Notes: generated by a model not told the origin, from the letters alone. Counted from the stretch's first letter, positions 1 to 10,564 are shown. The stretch is 35,000 bases of DNA from Prorocentrum cordatum (GCA_963575745.1 CAUYUJ010014186.1:1-35000); one strand, 5' to 3'. Program-made: numbers and translations.

Positions 1-597
1 ATATGGAGCTCCACCGAAGGCCCCAGCGGCTGCTCTCGCATGCGGTTCCCCCACCCAGGGCAGCGCTTCGTGGCCCCATAAGGGAGCTCCACCGAAAGGC
101 CCCAGTGGCTGCTCTCGCATGCGGCCCCCGCGCCCAGGGCAGCGCTTCGTGGCCCCATGGGGAGTTCCACCGAAGGCCCAAGTGGCGCAGTTCGCATGCG
201 GTTCCCTCTCGCATGCGGTTCCCCAACCCAGGGCAACGTTTCGTGGCCACATAGGGGGCTCCACCGAAGGCCCCAGTGGCTGCTCTCGCATGCGGTTCCC
301 CCACCCAGGGCAGCGCTTCGTGGCCCCATAGGGAGCTCCACCGAAGGCCCCTGTGGCTGCTCTCGCGAACGGTTCCCCCACCCAGGGCAGCGTTTCGTGG
401 CCCCATAGGGAGCTCCACGGCTGCTCTCGCATGCGGTTCCCCCACACAGGGCAGCGCTTCGTGGCCCCATGGGGAGCTCCACCGAAGGCCCCAGTGGCTG
501 CTCTCGCATAATGCCCTCCCCTGTTGCGCAGTTTGCATGCGGTTCCCCCACCCAAGGCAGCGCTTCGTGGCCCCATAGGGAGCCCCACCGAAAGAGG
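1..597. repeat. 78-bp tandem satellite, about eight units
   Basis: The anchor GGAGCT/GGAGTT recurs at 5, 83, 161, 255, 332, 409, 473 and 589. Most steps are 77-78 bp; one unit is expanded (94), one truncated (64), and the last interval is 116. Each unit carries GCATGCGGTTCCCC and a CAGCGCTTCGTGGCCCCAT block. The array starts at the window edge, so it probably continues to the left. Because 78 is a multiple of three, long open frames run through it, but they only repeat one peptide and show no start or domain, so I treat them as satellite by-products. Confidence 0.9.
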
Positions 598-666
598 CAC
601 CCACAACGCGTTACGAACACTTGATTATGGTTGGGTTCTTCGCCAGGATGATTTGAGCCTTCTCGG

Positions 667-1083
667 GTGCTTTTTTGGTCCATCTTGGGCGTTGTAACAG
701 GCCAACAAGCGAATGTGATAAACATATGCTTTGCCCGGAGGGAATCGGGCGATTTTGTCGGCTTGTGCCGTTCTCCAGGAGCCACTTGTGGGTCTCTTGG
801 GGCGTCTTGCAAACTTCCAGGACCGTCTGGAGGCCATTGTGTGAGTTTTGAAACGAACTTTCGGCGATTTGAGCCCTCGTCGGCCGTGTTTGGGGCTTTT
901 GGGATGCCTCGGGGGCTGTCATGGAGCTCTAAAGGGAGTCTGGGGGCGCCTTGGCCCCCCATGGTGAGGTCGGGGGCGGGTCGTCCGCGGCCCGGGGTGG
1001 GGCGTCAAATTTCCGGCTGGGGTCCTGGGGGGCGCGGGGGAGCGTGCGGGGGGGGAATCTGTCGGGGGCCAATCGTCGGGTGA
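667..1083. repeat. dispersed GT-rich repeat, copy 1
   Basis: This stretch shares two landmarks with 5109-5775. The first is a core of the form AACAT...GCTTT(G/A)C...GGGAA (here 721-743, there 5452-5474). The second is a 3' block with GGGGCGGGTC, then GTCAAATT, CCGG and TGGG (here 971-1040, there 5702-5750). Between them both have TCTGGAGGCC-type and TCTTGGGGCGTC-type runs. The reverse strand gives a Pro/Gln/Arg-rich open frame in both copies, which I do not believe codes. It is an old interspersed repeat of unknown class. Confidence 0.6.
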
Positions 1084-1747
1084 CAAGCGCTGCCTACGTC
1101 GCGGCGCGCGTAGTCATGGGGCCACTCAGTACTCCATCATCGATACCTAATACTGAGAACGATTGAGGACCTCAGGACGCCCCAACATCATCCCAGAGAA
1201 CGCGGCTCTCCGGCCTCTAAGATCCACGCCGCGCGGGCCCCCCCGCGCCGGCCTCCCCCCCATCCTCCCTGCCAGCCATCTCCGAGGGCGCCATATGGAA
1301 ACTCTGAGGCGCGCGTAGGTGCCAGCGCGGAACGCGCGCCCGAGGAACCAGAGCTTCCATGGGGCGCCGCAGCCGAAGCGCGGGAGGAGAATAGGAACGG
1401 GCTCTTGTTGATGGTGTGTTTTGGGGCGGTCGTGCTGAGTGGCGACGTCGACTGTGGAGCGCCGCGCCTGCGGGATGTCCGCGGAGCGCATGGGCCGCGC
1501 GGGTCGCGGGTGGAGGCGTCGCTGGAGCGGTCGAAGACAGGCGCTCCATGCAAAGAGGCGAAGAGGCGCGTGCAGAACTACATGAGCGTCATGGACTTGC
1601 GGCCAGTCAGGGGCGAAGACATCGGGAAGCGCGAGGGCGGGCTGCGCAGCGACGGAGAGCTGGGCCTGGGAATTGTCGACGCGGCGACAAGGCGGCGGAC
1701 GCGCGCGGGGGGCGCTCACGGGGAAGAGGACAGGCGGACCAACGTAG
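1084..1747. other. GC-rich stretch, no assigned gene; possible 5' part of the helicase
   Basis: Open frames exist on both strands (for example 1405-2055 forward and 1147-2313 reverse), but the sequence is so GC-rich that stop codons are rare and neither product is recognisable. The forward side leads into the PIF1-like pseudogene, so its degraded N-terminal region may begin here. I see no helicase motif before about 2100. Confidence 0.4.
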
Positions 1748-3764
1748 TTGCGGAACGCAAAAAAAGGAACAAGTCGGGGGGCCACGGCAAGGGGCGACGC
1801 GGCGCGGGGCGAGGGCAAGATATGCAAGCGCGGACAACGCAAGAAGCGCGGAGGGGGCGGTGCGTTGAAGCGGGGTGGCGCGGCAGCGCAGGGGGCGCAG
1901 GCGGCGGCCGCGGCGTCGAGAGCCGCAGAACCAAGCGGCGCGGGCGAACCGGAGGGCGCCCCAGAGGTGGCGGCGGGAAAAACGGCAGCGGCGTCCAGCG
2001 CGCGGAAGTGGAGAAAGGGGCTTGGGGATGGCGGGTTGAACGCGGGGCGTCGTAGTGTCGTTGAGAAGTTGACAGATCGGGCGTTGGCCCGGAAATTCGG
2101 GAGTTTGCCGAGGGGCCAGAGGACAGGCAACAAACTTTCTGATATGCAGCCCCTCGCGCGGGCATTGCGCGGTGGCCCAGGGGCCGGGAAGAGCATTGTC
2201 ATGGGCGAGATTCGGAAGGAATTGCTCGGGAAAGAGATGGGGCGGTCGCGCGACATCGGCTTCCAGGTCGCAGCGCTGCAGGCCGCAAGCGCGGCAGCGC
2301 TCGACGGGAACACAGCGCGCGGCGCACGCGGGATCGGCGTGAAAAAAAAGGGGGCGCGCGGGGGGGCGGGGGGCGATAGGGGGCGCAGAGTCCAACGAGA
2401 AGACGAAGAAGGAAATGGCCGCGCGGAGACTGTTTCAGTGGAAATGGTTGATAGTGGACGGGGTGAGCGTGTTCAGCGCGAACTTCTCAGCAGAGCTTGA
2501 CTCGCATTTGCGGTCTTGCATGTCGGCAGCAAGATGTTCGAGAGTTGATGGAGACGGATTGGGCGGACCTTTCAGGGGTTTGAATGTGTTATTTTGCTGG
2601 GGGTTCTATAAATTGGAGCCGCCGTCGGGGACGGCCATCGATGCGCTGCCCTCGTTGTATCTGAAGAACGCGAGGAAACGCGCGCCGGGTGCTGCGGACG
2701 ACCGCGGGCAGTCTATCTTCTGGGGGCCAGGAAGCGATGGGGCAGCGCAGGGGATGACGAAGTTGACGGGGTGCAAGAGCGCGGATGATTTCTTGGAGTG
2801 CAGGGCGAGTTTCGCCAAGGTAGCTGCCAGAGCGCGCGCGCAATTTTTTGCATGGCAGACCGACGGATGTTCCGGGGTCGCGGATAAACGGCGCGCCGTT
2901 GCGCGGGAATGCGCGTTGTCTACGAGACGCAGAGGGCGCAGTGAAACAGACCGGGCTAGAGTGCGAGGAGTGCAGAGTTGAGCGAGAGAGGAGAGCTCGT
3001 CGCGACGTCGCCGGAAGGCGCGCGGTTTCGCGATTAGAAATTTGTCTGCGCCGTCTCCACTTATGCGAACCAGGACATTCGCTGCCGCGTCAGGGAGCAG
3101 AGAGCTGCGCGGCGGACAAGGGGGCGAGGGGGACAGCTGCTGCGGCTCGCAGCCAGAGATCGCCCGAACCACGGCGGGGAACCGAGGCGCCCGCGCACGG
3201 TGGTGGACAACGTGCGGTGGCTCGGGCACCACGACAAGCAGCGCGCAAGCTTGCCGGTGTGGTTGCTCTGGCGAAGGGGATGCCGGTAGCTTTGGCAGGT
3301 CACTTGGATCGGTCGAGGAAGCAGCTGTTGCGGGGTCGCACAGCGACCGTCCGTGGATGGGCGTTGCACGAGGACGAGGTCCTGGGAGATGAAGACGAAG
3401 AAGTCTGGGTACATCTACCGAGAGCGATTGCGTTGGACTTTCATGCGAAGGAGTGGCACCTGTCAGGCTGGGAGCCGGGTCTGCATCCGATCCTTCCATC
3501 GAAAGGGCGACAATGGTTCTTGGACGGGCATCGGTGGTATCCAGTATTGAGTGTGAAACGCACCCAGTGTATGATGACCCCGTCTTTGGCAGCGGCGGCG
3601 CGTCTGGCGCGGGGCCGGGCCGCGGGGGCAGCGATGGCGGACTTTGAAAGGGCGCGGCGTGAGTTGGATGTCAGGTTACGTTGTTATTGCGTGCGTGCGC
3701 AGGCGAGAGAACCTTTTGATTTTCTGGCCCCTTGATAGGAAGCCGCGCGACAAAAGTTAGATGG
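1748..3764 (+). pseudogene. PIF1-like DNA helicase, decayed, several frames
   Basis: Superfamily 1 PIF1-like helicases use ATP to unwind DNA; eukaryotic mobile elements (for example Helitrons) often carry them. The motifs appear in the right order but in different frames. Walker A GGPGAGKS is at 2171-2194, followed by a QVAALQAASAAALDGNTA segment near 2266-2320. In the next frame come LIVDGVSVFSANF near 2448 and GLNVLFCWGFYKLEPPSG near 2578, then GQSIFWGPG and a TEL-like block. A third frame gives LHGRPTDVPGS at 2848, and another gives YANQDIRC near 3060. The C-terminal core runs GMPVALAGHLDR (about 3275), WFLDGHRWYPVLSVKRTQ (about 3515) and a worn YVVIACVRRRENLLIF ending (about 3675-3725). 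The Walker B glutamate is replaced by Gly (VDG instead of the usual DE), and at least four frame changes and several stops interrupt it. It is not functional as read; assembly indels could explain some breaks. No Rep domain was seen, so Helitron origin is unproven. Confidence 0.8.
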
Positions 3765-4808
3765 CTGGCGCGAAAAAGCCGTCGCGGGTCCTAAGAGGGG
3801 AGGGCGTGGTTTGGGATGAGTGGGAGGCGGCAATGATACCCCGAGACCAGTGCGAGCGCTGCCGGCGGAGGTTGCTGGCAGAGGCGTTCACGGAGTACGA
3901 GTTCCAGGAGAAGGAGATGCCGGCGCTTTGAAATGAAAACGCGGGAGAGACGAAAACACACGCGGACGAGAAATGGTGCGCAACGTGCAGAGGGTGGGCA
4001 ACCAAATCGGAGGGCGAGGGCGCGACGCGGCACGTCGGCGGTCGGAGCGGGGACGCAGCGGCCGACGATGGGGGGGGCAAGAAGGGTTCGGACAATGTGC
4101 CGCGCGAAGTGCAGCCATGTCAAAGCCATGCAGAAGTCGCGGAACGGCAGCGCGGAGTGGAACGAGAGCGTCGGCACAGCGCGGCGTTCGAATGACGAGC
4201 GCCTGTCGCTGCGCGACGAACAGGCGGACATGTCGGAAGCTCAGAGGAAGCGCAACGCAGCGGGGGAGAGGTTGCGCCGGAAGTGCGCGGAGAAGCGGGA
4301 AAAGGCAGTGCTGAGGGCAAGTTGCGAAGCAGGGAATCGCAAACGGAAGCAGGAGGCGGAAGTTGAGCCGCCGACGTGCGGCGCGCCCGGTTGCGGGGTG
4401 TCCTTCTGGGAGGGAGGTCATTGGAACCGCGACGAAATGGAGGACCACCGGGCGAAGACAGGAGCAAGAGCGGCGTGCGAAAGGTGCCATAAGCGGGGCA
4501 TCGCCGCGAAGGGTGTGGCCGATGAGTCGAAGCGGTTGAAGCGACTGCTGATATGCGCAGCGCGCAAGAAACAGATCGCTCGGCAGGGGCACACGCGCGC
4601 CAAACAGGAGAGCGAGCACTTCACGAGAAAGGGTAAAGTTGCATGCGCAGATTGCATTGCCGACGGGTTCACGTCGCGCAGTTGGCAGGCCTTTCAGCGC
4701 AGTGGCAAGTGCCAGAGGAACTTGCCGGAGTCGGCTTTCTCCGTGGACGTGAGCCATGTCGCGCGTGACGAGCAGACGGGCACCTTGAAATGCAAGGCGT
4801 GCGCATGA
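3757..4808 (+). pseudogene. cysteine-rich C-terminal region, probably of the helicase gene
   Basis: The frame that ends the helicase continues past a TAG into LRGEGVVWDEWEAAM and a CERC pair (about 3790-3865), so this looks like the tail of the same gene rather than a separate one. A 291-residue open frame (3933-4808) follows, basic and charged at first, then with C-x2-C-like pairs: CGAPGC, CERC, CADC and a final CKAC. These could bind zinc. The spacing (Cys pairs separated by Lys/Arg-rich stretches) recalls tails of PIF1-like genes in dinoflagellates, but I cannot name the domain. Its first part is frame-shifted relative to upstream (WCATC near 3970 lies in another frame). Confidence 0.5.
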
Positions 4809-4917
4809 TACCAGCAGGGCGCTCATGCGATGGCCCGTAGAAGTAGGAGCAGCGGGGGTGCGAGCGAGAGGGGGGACGAAACCGATGAAAAGAGGAACGC
4901 GAAGAAGGTGGAAGCGG

Positions 4918-5068
4918 AGAAGGAGGAGGAGGAGGAGGAGGAAAAATATTGGGAATATGGGGGAGAGGCGGAGGGGGAGTCAATGAAGAGGAGGAGGAGG
5001 AGGAGGAGGAGGAGGAGGAGGAGGAGGAGGAGAAGGAGGAGGAGGAGGAGGAGGAGGAGGAGGAGGAG
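4918..5068. repeat. (AGG)n microsatellite, two blocks
   Basis: AGG repeats occupy about 4921-4941 and 4985-5068, separated by a short less regular stretch. They produce poly-Glu, poly-Arg and, in reverse, poly-Pro open frames that are not genes. Confidence 0.95.
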
Positions 5069-5108
5069 TCACGATCTGGTCCTGACGCGTCACGGACGCG
5101 TCACGGGG

Positions 5109-5775
5109 GCGTCTAGGAGGTAGTGCATGGGCTTTTTGGGGGTTGTTTGGGGACCTGTTGGGAGCCTTTTGGGCCTCGTTTGGGGCTCCCTGGAGCCCTC
5201 CTGGGAGGTTCTTGCAGCAGGATGAGGGAATCTCGGGGCCAAAGGACCAAACAATTGCCCGGGCGACCTCTTGGAGCCGTCTGGAGGCCCTCTTGGGCCG
5301 TTTTGGGCGTGTCTTGGGTTGTCTTTGGGTCTTGTTGGACCTCTGTCGGCAGTTGCCGAGGACGTCCTTGGAGGACGTCCTCGGCAACTGCCAATCTGGA
5401 CGTCCATGGCCCGTGTCGGACGTTCCGAAACCGCAACGTGCCAATCTGGTAAACATGAACGCTTTACGCAGGGAATGAGACAATTTCTGTATCTTGGGGC
5501 TCGCTTGGGACACCACTTGGGGGCCTCTGGGGTCGTTTTGGGGGGCGTCGGAGGCTGTCTGGAAGCCATCGTGGGCGTCTTGGAAGGATATTTCGGCGCC
5601 TCGTCGCCCTCTTGGACGGCGGGAGGCGCCGTGGTGCCCTCTTTGCTCGTCCTGGGGCCCTCTGTTCCCCCATGGCACGTTCGGCGGTAAGTCATCGGGG
5701 GCGGGTCATCCGGGGCGGGGGGGTGTCAAATTGCCGGTTTTGGGTCCCACGGGGGGTTTACGGGGGGGGATCATC
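5109..5775. repeat. dispersed GT-rich repeat, copy 2
   Basis: This is the best preserved of the three copies. Its 5' part is a run of degenerate TTGGGGCCTCTTTTGGG-like words, then a perfect hairpin (5347-5393), then the AACAT/GCTTTACGCAGGGAA core (5452-5474) and the terminal GGGGCGGGTCATCC...GTCAAATTGCCGG block (5702-5740). The core and end block match copy 1. The reverse-strand open frame 4980-5678 also runs into the neighbouring AGG array, which argues against it being a gene. Confidence 0.6.
5347..5393. repeat. perfect 21-bp fold-back hairpin
   Basis: Left arm 5348-5368 and right arm 5372-5392 are exact reverse complements (GGCAGTTGCCGAGGACGTCC plus one T-A pair) around a 3-nt TGG loop. 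It sits inside dispersed repeat copy 2. Confidence 0.95.
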
Positions 5776-6597
5776 TCACACGCTTAGAGACCACAAGGGG
5801 TCGGCTGATTGTTTCTTGGGTGAGTCGCCCAAGCGCGCGGGGCCAAGAGGCTTCGAGAGAGCTACGTGGGCGTTCGATTTAATGAACAGCATGGGCGATA
5901 TCCAGGTCGCTGGGTATGAACCTGTTTGGCTGGGGGTCTTCAAGCGCCTCGGGGTCAGTTTTTGGGGACACTTTTGGGTATCCGTTCCAGCTCGAGGATT
6001 TTGGGATGTTCAAGACCCAAGCCCGTGCGACGCCCAGCGACGTGGATGCTTGTCGATCGACCCAGCGGAGAAAGGGCCTACAATCCTGCAAATGAGCATG
6101 CGAAAGCTGGCGTGGACAAGCGCGGCGCTTCGTCAGATCGTGCTGATTTACTTCAAAGGTTTGGGAAACTTCGCGATGGACGCAGGCACATGGGCTGCCT
6201 CGCTCGAGGTTCGTCTTGCTCCTATCGAGCAGAGGGGCGCAGCTGGCCAGGCTGTCCCAGACCCTTCTGCAGGAGGTCCCGCCATGCGTGAGGGTAGTGC
6301 GCCAGCGCCAAAGGAGAAGGCCTTGCGCCATAGCGCAAGGCCGCCCGATGCAATGAAGGACGGGGTGGGCGGGTGGGACTGTGGGGGGGGCTGAGAAGCC
6401 CGCGCTCGATATGTGCATTGACTGAATGAGCACGCGCCCCTCGCTGCCCCGGTAGCGATCTCCAGCGATGGTGCGGCCAGCAATTCCTTCAACGAGCATC
6501 GGTAGAGACCTCAAGGCCAAGGGTGGCACGGGGGGCATGTCTGGCCGGCTGAGGCAAATTCAGCTGGTGAGGTCCCTTTTGTATGTCAGCCACGCGC
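5776..6597. other. unassigned stretch with open frames on both strands
   Basis: Forward 5612-6394 (260 residues, beginning inside the repeat) and reverse 5879-6538 (219 residues) overlap almost completely. Neither has a recognisable motif, and I cannot choose between them. Base composition is milder than in the flanking repeats, so old coding sequence is possible. Confidence 0.3.
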
Positions 6598-6743
6598 AGA
6601 GGGGGGTGGGGGGAGGGGGGAGGGCTTCTTAGAAACACCCCTGCTTCTGAGAAGGCGTGGGCTTTGTCCATCGATGTATGGCCGGCACCTTCTAAGAAGC
6701 GGTCTCCTTCTAAGAAGCCCTCCCTCCTCCCTCCACCCCCTTT
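6598..6743. repeat. imperfect inverted repeat, about 37-bp arms
   Basis: The left arm (about 6599-6635, G-rich ending GAGGGCTTCTTAGAA) is the near reverse complement of 6706-6743 (TTCTAAGAAGCCCTCCCTCC...CACCCCC). The 70-bp spacer contains a second TTCTAAGAAG copy at about 6690-6699. It could be a small fold-back or MITE-like element; no target duplication was identified. Confidence 0.7.
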
Positions 6744-7090
6744 TGTGCGCACCGCCAAGTATAAGAAGGGGAAGAAGGAGCGAACCCTCGGGCCTCCGAG
6801 GGGCCTGGACCTTGCCGAGCGTAGGGGTTTGGTCGAGGCGTTGGACTGCGGGCCCACGGTCCCTGGGGCCGACAAAGGTGGCTCCCCAGTTTGGGGGCAC
6901 GCGAGGGGTGGGTTTGCCCCTCGGGAGCAAGTTTGACCCAGCTCGATCTGGTCGAAGAGGATCCTCCCTGGGTGAAGGCTCGTGGGGGAGGCCCCGACGG
7001 GGAACCCCACCCTCCTTGGAGAAAAGTCAGAATCGGCCGCGTCTGACCTCGTCTGATCATGGACTGCCCAGCTTTAGCCCCGTCACAAAA
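6744..7090. other. no gene recognised
   Basis: Open frames cross this stretch on both strands (6583-6936 and 6674-7219 forward, 6489-7010 reverse), but all run into the inverted repeat or the TCC array and show no motif. It contains an A8 run at 7086-7093. Confidence 0.35.
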
Positions 7091-7094
7091 AAAA

Positions 7095-7157
7095 CACTCC
7101 TCCTTCTCCTCCTCTTTTTTCTCCTCCTCCTCCTCCTCCTCCTCCTCATTTTCTCCG
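7095..7157. repeat. (TCC)n microsatellite
   Basis: TCC-rich pyrimidine tract, most regular at about 7118-7147, with short T runs. It is the pyrimidine-strand version of the AGG arrays elsewhere. Confidence 0.9.
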
Positions 7158-7285
7158 TTCCCTTTGGCCAGGGGTCACAGGGCGAGCGGATTTCCTCCCA
7201 GGGCCGTTCAAACCAGTGATTCGGACATTTACTGTTGGGATTCTGCGGCGATTCAGAATCTGTCGTAAATTAACATCCCTTTTGC

Positions 7286-7924
7286 GTGTGTGCCCGTTGC
7301 GAGGGGTTATTATTGCCATCAGGCGCCGTCGGAGTTAGAGCTCAAGCGCCTGCGGAAGGCGCTGATGGGGACCTTGGAGAGGTCAACTGGCGCCGACGCG
7401 CACAAGGCGAGCGCGGTTTTCGGCGCAGGGAATTGGGGAGGGGACGCAGAAAGGGAGGCGGGGGAGGGGGTCCAGGAAACGCAGCCGAAGGGGCAGGGAA
7501 GGAGATTCGTGCAGGAGGAGGAACAGGGGGAATCTTGGGCAGGAGGGTCTGTGTACGGTCGGGAGCCTCGGGTCATTGTGTTGCGCCGCTGGTTCTGGCC
7601 CACCGCGCTTCGGCGCGACACGCTATCCACTTGACGGCCCCCGAGCGCCAACCCCCGAGCCTTGCCGAGCATCCCGCCCCGCGGAGCGGAGCGACACGCC
7701 ATCCGCTTGCAAGGCTCAGCGCGTGCAGCGTGTCGCCGGGGCCGCTACCGCGGCAGGCTGACCAAAGAAGATCCCGGCGCAGGCAGGATTTGGGGGAGGA
7801 GGAGGGGCCCAGGGCCCAGGCAGCCGACGTCGCATGTTGCTCGCAGCCTTGCTCCCCAGAGGCCTGGACCTCTTCCGCGGGACAGGTTTTTCCTCCTGAG
7901 TCGTTTTTCTTGATGGCTCTGTGA
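7286..7924 (+). other. unassigned open frame, possibly a coding fragment
   Basis: Two forward frames are open. The frame at 7290-7634 begins with a plausible protein-like segment (residues 5-50: GYYCHQAPSELELKRLRKAL, then a helix-like stretch with a VFGAGNWGGD motif), which reminds me of retroelement-associated proteins in dinoflagellates, but I cannot support a family. The longer frame 7286-7924 becomes Gly/Arg-rich and looks like a composition by-product. A short direct duplication (GCGACACGC-A/T-ATCC) occurs near 7615 and 7690. There is no usable start or end signal. Confidence 0.2.
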
Positions 7925-8115
7925 CCCGCCAGGAGGGGGGGGGGTGCGTGGCGAGGCCCGACAGGATGTTTGGATTTCACACAAATAATCGGATCTCATT
8001 TGCACGCCTTTTCTGTCCAGCATTGTTTGAACAGGCGGCGGAGGGTTGGTGGGGGCGCGGAAGCGCTACGCAAGTAAACTTGCCAGGCTCTAGATAATAG
8101 TAAGAAAAAAACGCT

Positions 8116-8137
8116 CCCAGAGGAGGAAGATGAGGAG

Positions 8138-8168
<31 letters not shown>

Positions 8169-8180
8169 GGGAGGAGGAGG
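8116..8180. repeat. (AGG)n microsatellite
   Basis: Purine tract of AGG with a few GAT interruptions, most regular at 8143-8164. Confidence 0.9.
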
Positions 8181-9640
8181 ACCATCAGATCCGTCCGACC
8201 CACAAACATCGCGATGGCAGAATATTTAAAACATGTTCGGCATCTGGAGGCCGTTTCCTGGCCCCCGAACCGTTGAAAAACGATTCAGGGTCAAAAGTCG
8301 ATCCCAGGGAACGGGTGGAAATCCCCTGGGGCCGAAGTCACATATTAAAAGATACGTCGGCTGAGAGGGGGAGTCGCTGCTGAAGGCAGGGATACCTTCA
8401 CGCCTTCAGGCAGCTTCTCGATTTGCGTAGCTCGTCCAACAGCCCGTCCCTGAACACTTTGGATCGTCTTTGGCACACGATATTATTTGCATTCGCGGTC
8501 TGGTGTTCGTTCCTAGTTTGTTCGTACTTGGTTTGTTCGTATATCGGTTGGTCTGTTCGTTCCTATCGTGTTTTTTTTTCACACCCGCCTCCATGCGCGA
8601 TTCGTTTTTTCCTTTGCATCCGTTTCCACCACCACCCCTGCCCGCTTGCGAACTGATTAGGGCACCAGCTCGATTTCGAGCGTCCACATTTGATGATCGT
8701 ACGTATCCAGTTGCCTGGGGCATTCACGCCGTCGTGCCAGGAAATGCATGGAGGCCGGTTCTGTCGCTCGCTTCTGGCAGGTTCAGTAGAACAATCTTCA
8801 GGCCGTCCGGGAAGCATCGTTGCGATGCCGCAGCGGGGCGCAGTCGTAGAGTTGTTTGGATGTTGCTCTGTGCGGTGCGGGCTTCCTGGGAGGGGAGCTT
8901 TCTGGGAAGCTCGGGGCCGCCTGCGGCGCGATGGCCACGCCGAGCTCTGACCTCCGCGTGTGCACTTCCGCTACCACTGCGAAGGCATTACGGCCGGTGC
9001 CACCGGCCCCGTTCGCTAGGACGGGGAGGAAGAGGAAGGAGGATCGGCCCGCCGAGTGGGCGCGGTCGTGGCAGCAGCAGCAGCAAGACACGCACGCCGC
9101 GGCATTTGAGGAGAGTAAAGGGTTGGAGGATGAGGAAGACGAGGAGAAGGAAAGGGAATCAGAGTATCGAGTATCGAGCCATCCGGCGTAGTCGTTGATG
9201 AATCGCATGCGATTGCGCTCTCGTACTCGTACTCCTCTGCCTCCTCATCTTGCTCCACCACGCTCTTCGTCTCTCTTCTCCAACGCCTAAATTATGCGTC
9301 CTCGTTCGCCTCCGCTTCCGCCTCATCCTCCTCTCCCTTTCCGTTATTCTCTACTTCATCTTGCCCCGATGTTCACCTCGTCGTGTTTGGGACCATTTTG
9401 GCGACATTCTGTATTCCAATGTCGGCGCTGGGGGTGGGTGTTGGCCCGACCAGCAGATGCGGAGACATAGTGTGGCTTCCAGGCGCTTGTGGTTCTTCAA
9501 CAGTGGCCGGGCATTCAGCCCAACCAGGGCAGCACCGAGGTCACGCCTGACCAGGAGGACTGTATGAGATAGATGCAGGAAGCGACAAATACGGCAGTTG
9601 CGGCAGCGTCTGGGGCATCCTGCTGCGGTCAACCTTCGTA
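8181..9640. other. no gene recognised
   Basis: The stretch has a run of GTTCGT-containing words at about 8505-8560 and otherwise ordinary sequence. The forward frames 8470-9198 (242 residues, hydrophobic at the start then Arg-rich) and 8856-9191 overlap and show no family motif. A Ser/Glu-coding GAGGA-rich patch is at 9110-9160. The TTCC/CTCC-rich stretch 9230-9350 is low complexity. Confidence 0.3.
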
Positions 9641-9678
9641 CTGGCTCAGGGGCCTTCTGTTTTGATTCGCTGTTTCGC

Positions 9679-9733
9679 GCGGCGACCCGGATGGTGGACG
9701 GAAGGGAGGGAGAAGGAAGAGGAAGATGAGGAC
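9679..9733. repeat. 55-bp direct repeat flanking dispersed repeat copy 3, left copy
   Basis: GCGGCGAC then GGTGGTGGACGGAAG-like sequence and a GGGAGAAGGAAGAGGA purine tract; it is closely matched by 10565-10619, 886 bp away in the same orientation. The pair brackets the third GT-rich repeat. Confidence 0.75.
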
Positions 9734-9739
9734 AGGGTG

Positions 9740-10560
9740 GAGTTATCTAATGGCCTTCGGGCCATCCCGCCGCTGTGCCTGGGTTGTGTGTCAGAGTCCT
9801 CAGAGATACTTCTTGGGGTCTCTTGGCAGCGCTCTTGGGGGCCGCTTAGGGGCAGTTTTGGGGCTTCTCGGGAGCCTCTGGGGGGCCTCTTGGGAACCTC
9901 TTGGGGACCTCTTAGAGCTTCCTGGGGGCCTCTGCGGGGCCTCTTGGGTGACTCTTGGCGGCCTCTTGGGGGCCTCCTGGCGCCTCCTTGGGGCCTCCCG
10001 GGAAGCTCGAAATGTCCAGTCGGGTCCCCCGTCGGGGCCCTCTCTTGGAGTCGTCTTGAGGGCCTCTGGGGCCGTCTTGGGTCACTCTTGGACCGTTCTT
10101 GGGCCATCTTGCCGTTTAGGGGCCCCGAGGCCTTTTGGGCCGTTTCGGAGCGATCTTTGGGGCTTCTTGGGCCGTCCTGGAGCGTCGGGAGGCGATCAAG
10201 CGAGGACGCTCCCCAAATTCAAAAACTTTTGGAACATCAGTGTGCTTTGCTTATCGGGAAGCCTCCTGGAGGTCGCGTCTTGGGCCTTGGGGGCATTTTC
10301 GGCCGTCTGGCGGCCACCTTAGGCGTCTTGGGCCGATCGCTCGACGACTCGGGACTCTCTTCGGACGCCTCTGGGGCCTCTTAGGGTCCTCTCTGCCCGT
10401 CTTGGGGCCAAATTGGCGTCCCAAAAGCTCGGGCGACACACCCTGGCAGCGTTCAGGACCGCCCAGGACCGCCCGGGAATCCGGTGGGGGTCGGCCCTCG
10501 AGAACCCTCACGAGCAACAAAAAGCCCATTACTTCGCAGAGCTGCATGGGCCTTTGGGGC
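9740..10560. repeat. dispersed GT-rich repeat, copy 3 (expanded)
   Basis: It consists of many degenerate GGGGCCTCTTGGG words (9815-10130), then the family core in a variant form (AACATCAG...GCTTTGC...GGGAA, 10233-10260), followed by TCTTGGGCC and GCCGTCTGG words. The end block seen in copies 1 and 2 (GTCAAATT) is not evident. All open frames here are Pro/Arg- or Gly/Leu-rich by-products of the word repeat. Confidence 0.55.
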
Positions 10561-10564
10561 ACGT

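Noticed and set aside
1-597. repeat protein encoded by the 78-bp satellite
   Set aside because: The frame stays open only because the unit is a multiple of three; units with other lengths break it, and there is no start or domain.
1147-2313. 388-residue minus-strand open frame
   Set aside because: It lies opposite recognisable PIF1-like helicase sequence on the + strand; the protein is Ala/Pro/Arg-rich without motifs, as expected from GC-rich antisense.
1748-3764. functional cellular PIF1
   Set aside because: Several frame changes, stops and a lost Walker B glutamate; and the tail is unlike cellular PIF1.
4669-5123. poly-Arg and poly-Pro open frames
   Set aside because: Generated by the AGG microsatellite.
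7576-7913. overlapping forward open frames with GATRYPL/GATRHPL peptides
   Set aside because: A short local duplication read in two frames; no family match or composition change.
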